Shown here: positions 1 to 6,014 of the stretch, piece by piece
Numbering within the stretch: the first letter of the stretch is position 1
Layout: the number at the start of each line of letters is the position of its first letter
DNA from: an uncultured Campylobacter sp.
GTDB lineage: Bacteria > Campylobacterota > Campylobacteria > Campylobacterales > Campylobacteraceae
Direction: 5' to 3'
NCBI RefSeq assembly: GCF_938045595.1
Contig: NZ_CALIBB010000244.1
Coordinates: 1 to 8,440 of the forward strand
DNA length: 8,440 nt
Notes under the pieces: model-generated
Told to the model about the DNA's origin: nothing
Database searches by the model: none
What the model saw: only the letters and a program-made list of their open reading frames with translations
Made by a program: the position numbers and the translations under genes

Positions 1-5
1 CATCT

Positions 6-305
6 ATGACGGATCCACGAGATGGATTTACGGATGAGGATATTTGGTTACTCCATTATAAAGATAAAAATATCGAGCTTGACATTAGACGGGTCTATGA
101 CGAAACCACAAGTAAAATGCTAGTCGATAACCCCTTTTTTATAAAATATAAGCTGGAAAACATCAATTCTAGTCTTGACGGAATTTCGTTAGATGAGCTT
201 TATAAAATTTTAAAAGAAGCTCTAACGGAATACGGTAATCGTGGTATTAGAGGTAGAGAGAATTTACCAAAAGAACATGAAGTCGTAACTTTTTTACACG
301 ATTAA
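6..305 (+). CDS. Hypothetical protein, possibly the C-terminal end of a gene entering from the left edge
   Basis: I do not recognise this protein. From the ATG at 6 it is 99 residues, but the frame stays open to the window edge (the codon before the ATG is TCT). It may therefore be the 3' end of a longer gene, and no ribosome binding site can be judged. It is hydrophilic and charged, with no signal peptide, membrane segment or obvious catalytic motif. The middle (about residues 45-75) looks helical (SLDGISLDELYKILKEAL), and the end is a charged tail closing in TFLHD. By hand count about 35% of bases 1-300 are G or C, well below the core genes to the right. It is convergent with the small antitoxin-like gene at 378-614, 72 nt away. 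An accessory protein, such as the tail of a toxin or an immunity protein, would fit this setting, but nothing in the sequence proves it. Confidence 0.55.
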   Translation: MTDPRDGFTDEDIWLLHYKDKNIELDIRRVYDETTSKMLVDNPFFIKYKLENINSSLDGISLDELYKILKEALTEYGNRGIRGRENLPKEHEVVTFLHD

Positions 306-377
306 AATTCAAAGAACCAATGAGCCGCGTTTAAATACATCTGATATTTCACTATCAAATTTAAATTTTCTACTGCG

Positions 378-614
378 CTATAAAACGCCCCACTCTTTTT
401 TATATTCGTTTATTATCTCATCGGGCGTTCTTTCTCCCTTATCGACCTTGATAAGATCGATTATATCTTGCTCGTTTGCAAACATACCATCTATCGCGTG
501 GTTGCAGATGATAGATCTATTTTGCTCGTATTGTTCTACGCTCAGCTCGTCTTTATATTTTTCAAGTATAGCCAAACTCTTTTCTAAACTATAAACTTCC
601 GGATATTTTTGCAT
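378..614 (-). CDS. VbhA-type antitoxin (Fic toxin inhibitor), orphan
   Basis: A 78-residue soluble protein that resembles the VbhA family. These small helical antitoxins bind Fic-domain AMP-transferases and push an inhibitory helix with the motif (S/T)xxxE(G/N) into the ATP site. Residues 32-72 follow the family pattern: an Asn-Arg entering the inhibitory helix, the NHAIDG segment at 38-43 in the motif position, exactly 16 residues, then GE at 60-61, then a TPDEIINEY helix. The inhibition motif is altered, with Asn38 for Ser/Thr and Asp42 for Glu, while Gly43 is kept. An extra N-terminal helix of about 30 residues precedes it. The ATG at 614 has a good ribosome site (AGGGG, 7 nt spacing) and the stop is TAG. 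VbhA genes normally sit just upstream of their fic toxin. Here the downstream side (below 378) holds only an opposite-strand frame, and I see no Fic motif in it. It may be a solitary antitoxin, a relic, or a trans-acting inhibitor of a distant Fic protein. The G+C content is low (about 37%), which suggests transfer. Confidence 0.65.
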   Translation of the reverse strand: MQKYPEVYSLEKSLAILEKYKDELSVEQYEQNRSIICNHAIDGMFANEQDIIDLIKVDKGERTPDEIINEYKKEWGVL

Positions 615-851
615 GCTCTATCCCCTAGCAATATAAAATTTTATCAGCCGCGGCGTCCTATTAAAAAACAAAGCTCAAGCAGGCAGGCGCACTTTTTGAT
701 ACGAATAGCTTGCAAGTAGTTCGCACTTCGCCGCAGCTAAAGCAGATAACTATTAGATGACGAGAAATTTTACTGCAAGTAGCTCACAAATAAATTTAAC
801 AAAACCCTTATCAAGCAAAAAAACGAAGGTAAAAGCCGTCAAATAAAACTG

Positions 852-1607
852 CTACTCTCTTACGATGAAAGCTCCAGTAAACTTGCCATTATGCGCGAAA
901 TCTCTCGCCTCATCCTCGCTTTTAAATCCACTTAAAAAGACGCGATAAATCGGCGCGCCATCTATGCTAAATTCTTTGATGATCGCAGGATATCCCGCCG
1001 TGCCGTGGTAATCGCGCTGATAAATTTGTGCGCCGCTTCTGTTTCTAAACGCACCGATTTGCACCATAAAATTTCCGCCGACAATGGTTGCTTTCGGCGA
1101 GCCTTTGGCGATAGTATGCCCATAAAAGCCCACTACTTCGAGTTTTACCGGCGCCGTACCTTTGGCAAATACGCCTACTAAATTAGCAGCTGTTTTGCTA
1201 AGATCGATGATGCGACCATCCACGAATGGACCGCGATCGTTGATGCGCACGGTTGCGGTAGCGCCGGTGTCGCGATTCGTGACCTTTACCATAGTATTCA
1301 TTGGATAGGTTTTGTGCGCGGCGGTCATGCCGTTCATATCGTAAATTTCGCCGTTTGAGGTGTATTTGCCGTGAAAATTCGGCCCATACCAGCTGGCGAT
1401 ACCTATCTGGGTATCGCCGACGCTTACCTGCTCTGGATAGTAGGTTTTGCCGTTGATTTTATAAGGGCGCATGGTGGCGGGAGAGTTTTTGCCGATCTTG
1501 CCCGCACCGCCCGCAGACGATCTAGACGACGGTGCGGTGCGAAACGAGCAACCGGCAAGAATTAGCGCAAAAAGCGCACTAAAAAGAGCGATTTTCTGGT
1601 ACGACAC
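852..1607 (-). CDS. rlpA: RlpA-family septal lytic transglycosylase lipoprotein with SPOR domain
   Basis: A 251-residue outer-membrane lipoprotein. A short hydrophobic signal ends in the lipobox LAGC with Cys20. A low-complexity Ser/Gly/Ala linker follows (about 24-45), then a double-psi beta-barrel domain (about 67-161) starting GIASWYG. It keeps the two residues tied to catalysis in Pseudomonas RlpA: a His in TAAHKTYP (His98) and an Asp in INDRGPF (Asp124). A C-terminal SPOR domain (about 178-250, FMVQIGAF to FIVRE) would bind peptide-stripped glycan strands at division sites. RlpA cleaves such naked glycans after amidases act. The start is GTG: the codon just before it is an in-frame TAG, and no other start codon precedes the lipobox. 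The ribosome site is weak, so translation probably depends on coupling to the lytic transglycosylase gene ending 13 nt upstream. It is the last gene of the tatD operon, and the stop is TAG. Confidence 0.93.
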   Translation of the reverse strand: MSYQKIALFSALFALILAGCSFRTAPSSRSSAGGAGKIGKNSPATMRPYKINGKTYYPEQVSVGDTQIGIASWYGPNFHGKYTSNGEIYDMNGMTAAHKTYPMNTMVKVTNRDTGATATVRINDRGPFVDGRIIDLSKTAANLVGVFAKGTAPVKLEVVGFYGHTIAKGSPKATIVGGNFMVQIGAFRNRSGAQIYQRDYHGTAGYPAIIKEFSIDGAPIYRVFLSGFKSEDEARDFAHNGKFTGAFIVRE

Positions 1608-1620
1608 CTACGATCCGATC

Positions 1621-2619
1621 TTATTTGTTGAATTTTATATTATTTAGCGCTATTTCGTTTTTGTCTTTGAGGCTAAGCTCGTTCGCCAAACCTGCTAACA
1701 CGCGTCCTGGCTTGCGCTGTTTCAGACGTGGTTCATACGCTTGAAACGCGCCTTGATTTACGACAAATTCTGCATATTTGCTTTGTGGGATATAAAAGAA
1801 GTACTTGCCGTTAAGCGGCGAAATTCCGTTTTTAATATGCGCGTTGTAATCCTGCATCTGCGACGGCGAAATTCCGATCTGTTTTGCAACCGCGCTTAGC
1901 TTTGTGCCCGGAGCTACTGCGATACGCTTTAGCCCCCATGGCTCGCTTTCAAAAAGCAGAATTTTACGCATATTTTCATTTTGAGCGATATAAGCGTATT
2001 TGATAATGCGCTTGATAAAATTCTTAGTCTCATTAGGAAGTGCAGGGCTTTTTAGCAAGCGATCCAGATCATCGCTGCCAGTAGCTGCAATCGCATTTTT
2101 AAGCTTTTGATCGCCACAATTATACGCCATTAGCGCTAAATACCACTTGCCAAAATTTTGCTTCAGATGCAAAATATACGAAAATGCAGCATCCGTAGAG
2201 GCTGCGGGATCGCGACGCTCATCTACGGCGCTATCTACTCTAAGACCGAAATTTTTCGCAGTTGCCGGCATCAGCTGCCACATACCACCTGCGCTAGCGC
2301 CCGAAGTTACGGTGTTTTTAAGATGAGATTCTACCATTGCCAAATACAATAAGAATTCCGGAGCTTCAATGTTATCAACCTCGGATTTGACTAAGTAGGC
2401 ATTGTGCGACTGCGAAGTCACGATATGCTTAAACTGCTTGCGATCGCTTGCATTGATCGCACGGAATATGCCCGCAACTACGTTTTTGCTCGATTCGTTA
2501 TTTTCGATGCCGAATTGATTTAAAATATAGTCGTGATTTGCGCGCATCAGACCGGGCTGGCTCGCAAACGCTTCGCCCACTAAAAGTAGGGCTAGCAGTA
2601 TAAATTTTATGGCTTTCAT
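1621..2619 (-). CDS. Periplasmic lytic transglycosylase, MltD-like (SLT domain plus LysM-like domain)
   Basis: A 332-residue exported murein-cleaving enzyme. It should cut the MurNAc-GlcNAc bond to form 1,6-anhydro-muropeptides. The N-terminus (1-19) is a type I signal peptide ending AFA before Ser20. No cysteine lies near the cleavage site, so unlike E. coli MltD it is not a lipoprotein and should be soluble in the periplasm. The SLT/goose-lysozyme-like domain covers about 80-180. Its catalytic glutamate is Glu97 in AMVES, followed by GASAGGMWQLMPATA (about 107-121) and a substrate-lining AYNCG (165-169), where the usual fourth residue is Ala. Residues about 233-278 look like a single divergent LysM repeat (GTKLSAVAKQIGIS to YFFYIP) for glycan binding. 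E. coli MltD is longer (about 450 residues) with two LysM repeats. The start ATG has a strong AAGGAG site 4 nt upstream, inside the end of tatD, and overlaps the tatD stop in ATGA. It corresponds to the transglycosylase I remember next to rlpA in C. jejuni (Cj0645). Confidence 0.92.
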   Translation of the reverse strand: MKAIKFILLALLLVGEAFASQPGLMRANHDYILNQFGIENNESSKNVVAGIFRAINASDRKQFKHIVTSQSHNAYLVKSEVDNIEAPEFLLYLAMVESHLKNTVTSGASAGGMWQLMPATAKNFGLRVDSAVDERRDPAASTDAAFSYILHLKQNFGKWYLALMAYNCGDQKLKNAIAATGSDDLDRLLKSPALPNETKNFIKRIIKYAYIAQNENMRKILLFESEPWGLKRIAVAPGTKLSAVAKQIGISPSQMQDYNAHIKNGISPLNGKYFFYIPQSKYAEFVVNQGAFQAYEPRLKQRKPGRVLAGLANELSLKDKNEIALNNIKFNK

Positions 2620-3413
2620 ATCTCTCCTTTGATTTTATCGCCAAAAAGCCTACAGGCGTTTTGAGTCGTTATTGCTTCAACCTCTTCTACGCTTAGGCTT
2701 AAAATTTCCGCGACTTTTTCTACCACGAGTCTCGTAAATGCAGGCTCGTTGCGCTCGCCGCGATGCGGATGCGGGGTTAGATAGGGTGCATCCGTCTCGA
2801 TTAAGAGGCGCTCTTGCGGAATTTGCGGTAAGATCTCAGCTAAGTTTTTTGCATTTTTGAATGTCAAAACTCCGCCGATACCGAAGTAAAATCCGTATTC
2901 GCTAAGACCTAGCAAAAGCTTGCTGGCATTGAAGCAGTGTAAAACACCGCCGCATAAATCGCCGGCGCGATCTTTTAGAATTCCAAAGCTATCTTCGTTT
3001 GCTTCTCGGATATGGACTATAAGTGGTTTTTGAAGTTGTGTTGCTAGATCGATTTGTGAGATGAAGGCGTCTTTTTGGCGGGAGATTTCTAAGGCTTTGG
3101 TTTCCTTGCTCTCTTGCTGCTTAAGTCTGAAATAATCAAGACCGCATTCGCCAACGCCCACGCATTTGGGATCGTCAGCATACCGCTTCAGCACCTCCAT
3201 ATCGAAAGAATCTATCTCGTATGGATGTACCCCTACGGCAAAATACACATTATCCCGTGCATGCGAAATTTTACATGCCTTATCTAGGTCTGCTACATCG
3301 GCACCGGGAATGATGATGCTGCGCACGCCTGCAATCGTGGCGCGCTCAATCACTGCGTCCAAATCGGCGTCGAAACTAGTATCGTCTAAATGGCAATGTG
3401 TATCTATAATCAT
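2616..3413 (-). CDS. tatD: TatD-family metal-dependent DNase/hydrolase
   Basis: A 265-residue cytoplasmic TIM-barrel amidohydrolase-type nuclease. Family members act as metal-dependent DNases (3'-5' exonuclease, DNA quality control). The metal ligands are all present: IDTHCHLDD (His6, His8), GVGECGLDYF (Glu89), LIVHIREA (His134), GVLHCFNA (His159) and LLIETDAPYL (Asp208). The length is normal for TatD/YcfH proteins. I place the start at the ATG at 3413 (MIIDTHCH), the usual family beginning, with an AAGTGAG ribosome site 4 nt away. A GTG nine bases further upstream (3422) is in frame but has no ribosome site and would use part of that site as codons. It is the first gene of the operon with the lytic transglycosylase (4-nt ATGA overlap) and rlpA. 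The family includes several paralogues (TatD, YcfH, YjjV), so the exact substrate is not fixed by sequence. Confidence 0.93.
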   Translation of the reverse strand: MIIDTHCHLDDTSFDADLDAVIERATIAGVRSIIIPGADVADLDKACKISHARDNVYFAVGVHPYEIDSFDMEVLKRYADDPKCVGVGECGLDYFRLKQQESKETKALEISRQKDAFISQIDLATQLQKPLIVHIREANEDSFGILKDRAGDLCGGVLHCFNASKLLLGLSEYGFYFGIGGVLTFKNAKNLAEILPQIPQERLLIETDAPYLTPHPHRGERNEPAFTRLVVEKVAEILSLSVEEVEAITTQNACRLFGDKIKGEI

Positions 3414-3493
3414 AAAACTCACTTGATAAAATTTTTCGAAGCGGATTTTACGTCGTTTTGCAAAATCACACTTAAATTTAAATTAAACGCGGT

Positions 3494-3502
3494 ATTGTAG
3501 CA
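3494..3502 (-). promoter_or_regulatory. Extended -10 promoter for tatD-transglycosylase-rlpA
   Basis: Read on the minus strand this is TGCTACAAT: a TG dinucleotide one base before TACAAT (five of six matches to TATAAT). T- and A-rich sequence lies upstream, as is usual for Campylobacter sigma-70 promoters, which lack a clear -35 box. Transcription would begin near 3487, giving a leader of about 70 nt before the tatD ATG at 3413. It sits in the only sizeable gap of the minus-strand gene series. The assignment rests on sequence pattern only. Confidence 0.5.
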
Positions 3503-3538
3503 AAAAATTTCAGATTTAAACTTAAGCTTAAAATTCCT

Positions 3539-5062
3539 TCAGCTTTGTCTTAGTTTTTTAGCGAATTCCAGGGCTTCTGCAGTAATAGTCTCGCCGCTTA
3601 TCATACGAGCTAGCTCTGTTATTTTCTCATTTTCGCTTAATAATCTCACGCTAGATTTTCCGTTCGTTTTACTTACTAAAAAGTGTGACGCAGCCTTTGA
3701 GCTAAGCTGCGGCTGGTGCGAGATCGCAAAAATTTGATAAAATTTTGAAATTTTTACCAGCACGTTAGCGATACTCATCGCCTCTTTTCCGCTTAAATTT
3801 GAATCAATCTCGTCTAAGATCAAAATTCCCTCGCCGTTATTTGTAAGCTCCAAGCTTGCCGCGATGAAAGCAAGGCGTAAGCGGTTCGTTTCGCCTGAGC
3901 TTAAATTTTTAAATTCTGTCTTGCACAAGCTGACGCAAATTTCGTCCGTGCCGCACTCACTAAGCACCGTAGGCTTAAAACTAAGCTCCACTCCGTCCAT
4001 ATAAAGCTGCTTTAGATAGGAATTTATCAGATCCTCGAGCCGTTTTTTAGTGCCCTTGCGAGCCTCGCTGATTTTTTCGGCAAGGGTAGTGGTGCTTTCA
4101 CTAAGGCGTTTAAATTCCGCTTGTAGCTTGGTTTTTTCAAAGCTTAACTGCTCGTAATGCTCAAGCTCTTTCTTGCGCGCTTCAAGCGTAGCTAAAGCCT
4201 CTTCTACGCTTCCGTAGCGCCTATTTAGCGCGCTAAGAGCTTCGATACGATCTAAAATTTTCTCTATGTCAATATTTTCGAGCTCGTCTAAATTTAAACT
4301 TTCCTGCTTTAGCCGCAGCTCGTTCATCGCATCCTCAAAAAACGCGCTATCCAGTCCGCTAAGACTTAGCGCTTCGATGACGCTGCGTTCTAGCTCAAAA
4401 ACACCCTGCGCCCTAGCCCAAAGTTCCTCAATCTTATCTTTTTTACTAAGCTTTTTTTTGATCTGCAAAAGCTCCTCATATTCACCGATCTTAGGCGATA
4501 CGCGCTCAATTTTTTCAATCTCGAAGCGAGCGAATTCCTTTAACTCCTCGATCTTGCGCTCTTGATCCAAAATTTCATCCAGCTGCTTTTTTGTACGGCT
4601 AAATTCCACAAAAGCGCTTTGAAGCTCCAATAGGCTTTGCGCGTGCGCCGCATCTTTTTTCGCGGCGATAAAATCAAGTAATTTTAGCAAGCTGTCGCTA
4701 CTCATTTCACCGGCGTTTTTCGCGCCTAAAAATTTCACGTATTCGCCGGCGATCGTGCTTAGATTTTTTTTCGAGATCGATTGAGAATTTATAAAGTATC
4801 GCAAGCTACGCTCTTTTAGAACGCGAAAAATATTTGGCGTATCGTTTATCAAGCCGAAATTTTCCATATCAAATTTATGTTCTACGTCCGCTTCTATGAG
4901 CTCTGCCTCGCATTCTTTAAGCCCGAACACCGCTAAAATCGCGCCTATTAATACCGATTTACCCGCGCCGCTGATACCTGTAAATACGCTAAGTCCCGGA
5001 CCAAAACTAAGCTCGCTCTCGCAAAAACCTAGATTATTTTTAATATAAATTCTTTCTAGCAT
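3539..5062 (-). CDS. recN: DNA repair protein RecN (SMC-like ATPase)
   Basis: A 507-residue SMC-family ATPase that acts on DNA double-strand breaks in recombinational repair, probably by holding DNA ends or sister molecules with RecA. The N-terminal head has the Walker A GISGAGKS (29-36). A RecN-typical FINSQSISKKNL stretch (about 90-101) follows. A long charged coiled coil runs from about 150 to 340 and includes the family motif LNRRYGSVEEAL (about 278-289). The C-terminal head has the signature LSSGETNRLRL (387-397), Walker B ILILDE (413-418) and the H-loop ISHQPQ (447-452). It is somewhat shorter than E. coli RecN (about 550), in line with the epsilonproteobacterial form. The start is the ATG at 5062, giving MLERIYIKNNLGF, with GGGGG about 8 nt before it. 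An in-frame ATG at 5077 lacks a ribosome site. The first 7 nt overlap the end of nadK (ATGCTAG), which implies translational coupling. Confidence 0.95.
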   Translation of the reverse strand: MLERIYIKNNLGFCESELSFGPGLSVFTGISGAGKSVLIGAILAVFGLKECEAELIEADVEHKFDMENFGLINDTPNIFRVLKERSLRYFINSQSISKKNLSTIAGEYVKFLGAKNAGEMSSDSLLKLLDFIAAKKDAAHAQSLLELQSAFVEFSRTKKQLDEILDQERKIEELKEFARFEIEKIERVSPKIGEYEELLQIKKKLSKKDKIEELWARAQGVFELERSVIEALSLSGLDSAFFEDAMNELRLKQESLNLDELENIDIEKILDRIEALSALNRRYGSVEEALATLEARKKELEHYEQLSFEKTKLQAEFKRLSESTTTLAEKISEARKGTKKRLEDLINSYLKQLYMDGVELSFKPTVLSECGTDEICVSLCKTEFKNLSSGETNRLRLAFIAASLELTNNGEGILILDEIDSNLSGKEAMSIANVLVKISKFYQIFAISHQPQLSSKAASHFLVSKTNGKSSVRLLSENEKITELARMISGETITAEALEFAKKLRQS

Positions 5063-5931
5063 CCGCCGTGCCCCCATCTGAGTTTGGCTTTTAAAACGTC
5101 GAAATAATCGTAGCTTCTGCGTTTTATTAAATTTGCCTTTGCATGTGAAATTTTAACGCTCACGCTGTGAAATTCCGCCATATCAAAAACGTCTTGTCCG
5201 TCGATGACGACGCTAACTTCGGAGCTTCCGGCGTTTTTGAAGCTTGCAAGATATTCTTTTGGAAGGATCAAAGGCCGCTGCGTCAGGCTGTGCGAGCAGA
5301 TCGGCGTGACGCAAAACACGTCGCACAGCGGATAGACGATAGATCCGTTCGCGCTCATATTATACGCGGTCGAGCCCACGGCGGAGCTTACGATCACGCC
5401 GTCGCCGTAGTAGGTGTTGAAATATTTTCTGTTTAAAAAGGCGTCGATCTTCGCCATCGAAGAGATATGGCTGCGGGTGATTACGACGTCGTTAAATGCG
5501 GTCTTGCGGACGATTTTGCCGCTGCCGTTTTCCAGTATCACTTCAAGCAAAAACGGGCGCTCGATCTCATATTCGCCGTGCAAAAATTCCTTTAAAAATT
5601 TTGCGAATTCGCTCGGCTGCACGTCCGTTAAAAAGCCTAAAGTGCCCGCGTTGATGCCCAAAATAAAGGCATTTTTATCGCTTAGCAGCCTCGCAAGTCC
5701 GATGAGCGTGCCGTCGCCGCCGAGACTGATTAAAAAATTGGTCTTTTTTAAAATTTCTGTAAGCGTATGCGGCTTAAGGCCGAAAAATTCCGCTCCGTCC
5801 TCTTCAAGCAAAAGCTCAATACCTTGCGCTTTTAAAATTTCGCAAATTTGCTCCACGACGGGGCGAATCTCTTCTGATTTTTTGGCTATTAGCCCCGCGA
5901 ATTTAAGGTTTTTATGAATTTTGTTTTCCAT
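5056..5931 (-). CDS. nadK: NAD kinase (ATP-NAD kinase)
   Basis: A 291-residue cytoplasmic enzyme that phosphorylates NAD+ to NADP+, the only de novo route to NADP. The hallmark motifs are in order: GGDGT (71-75) with the catalytic aspartate, NAGTLGFLTD (94-103), NDVV (147-150) for nucleotide contact, YYGDG (174-178), GSTAYNMSANG (186-196), and PICSHSLTQRP (210-220). The protein is collinear with C. jejuni PpnK as I recall it, including the MxNKI start, so the ATG at 5931 is probably right even though only an A-rich stretch precedes it and no clear ribosome site is visible. The gene reads divergently from aspS and is followed by recN with a 7-nt overlap. The two probably form one transcript from the promoter near 5975. 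The stop is TAG. Confidence 0.95.
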   Translation of the reverse strand: MENKIHKNLKFAGLIAKKSEEIRPVVEQICEILKAQGIELLLEEDGAEFFGLKPHTLTEILKKTNFLISLGGDGTLIGLARLLSDKNAFILGINAGTLGFLTDVQPSEFAKFLKEFLHGEYEIERPFLLEVILENGSGKIVRKTAFNDVVITRSHISSMAKIDAFLNRKYFNTYYGDGVIVSSAVGSTAYNMSANGSIVYPLCDVFCVTPICSHSLTQRPLILPKEYLASFKNAGSSEVSVVIDGQDVFDMAEFHSVSVKISHAKANLIKRRSYDYFDVLKAKLRWGHGGC

Positions 5932-5974
5932 AGTTTTATTTTATAAAAAATTAGCTTTGTAAAAGCAAAATTTA

Positions 5975-5980
5975 ACTATA
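5975..5980 (-). promoter_or_regulatory. -10 element for nadK-recN
   Basis: On the minus strand this reads TATAGT (five of six matches to TATAAT). Transcription would begin near 5967, giving a leader of about 36 nt before the nadK ATG. No convincing -35 is visible. It overlaps the plus-strand -10 of aspS. A second AT-rich candidate (TATAAA on the minus strand, 5940-5945) lies so close to the ATG that it would give almost no leader, so I prefer the one listed. Confidence 0.4.
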
Positions 5981-5982
5981 CT
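5977..5982 (+). promoter_or_regulatory. -10 element for aspS-adk
   Basis: TATACT on the plus strand (five of six matches to TATAAT), with A/T-rich sequence upstream and no strong -35. Transcription would begin near 5989, giving a leader of about 26 nt that still contains the whole ribosome site at 6004-6009. It shares four bases with the oppositely directed nadK -10 element. Confidence 0.42.
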
Positions 5983-6003
5983 TGCGTTTTACAAATAATT
6001 TTA

Positions 6004-6009
6004 AAGGAG
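6004..6009 (+). promoter_or_regulatory. Shine-Dalgarno site that fixes the aspS TTG start
   Basis: A perfect AAGGAG lies 5 nt before the TTG at 6015. It is the only strong ribosome site in the spacer. Any start further upstream in the same frame, such as the TTG at 5982, would place this site inside the coding region and would add a non-conserved eleven-residue extension. Confidence 0.85.
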
Positions 6010-6014
6010 TAAAT

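Noticed and set aside
1..614. A complete Fic toxin-antitoxin operon or phage-defence island
   Set aside because: Only the antitoxin-like gene is present. No Fic motif, nuclease, helicase, reverse transcriptase or other effector can be read in the window, so a full system is not supported.
790..851. Possible rho-independent terminator downstream of rlpA
   Set aside because: There is a run of seven T on the minus strand, but the preceding bases form only about a 3-4 bp stem with a wobble pair, too weak to call.
1371..1565. Plus-strand open frame of 64 codons inside rlpA
   Set aside because: It is antisense to a strongly supported gene with lipobox, barrel and SPOR domains. Its composition is Arg/Ala-rich, as expected of a shadow frame.
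3503..3538. Palindromic TTAAGCTTAA just after recN as a terminator
   Set aside because: It is self-complementary with no room for a loop and has no adjacent strong stem. AT-rich palindromes of this size are common in this genome type.
5414..5917. Plus-strand open frame of 167 codons antisense to nadK
   Set aside because: Its length comes from the codon bias of nadK on the other strand. The translation is Ser/Lys-rich low complexity with no motif, while nadK has every family motif.
5982..6014. N-terminal extension of aspS from the TTG at 5982
   Set aside because: It overlaps the likely -10 element and the ribosome binding site, has no ribosome site of its own, and adds residues absent from the family.
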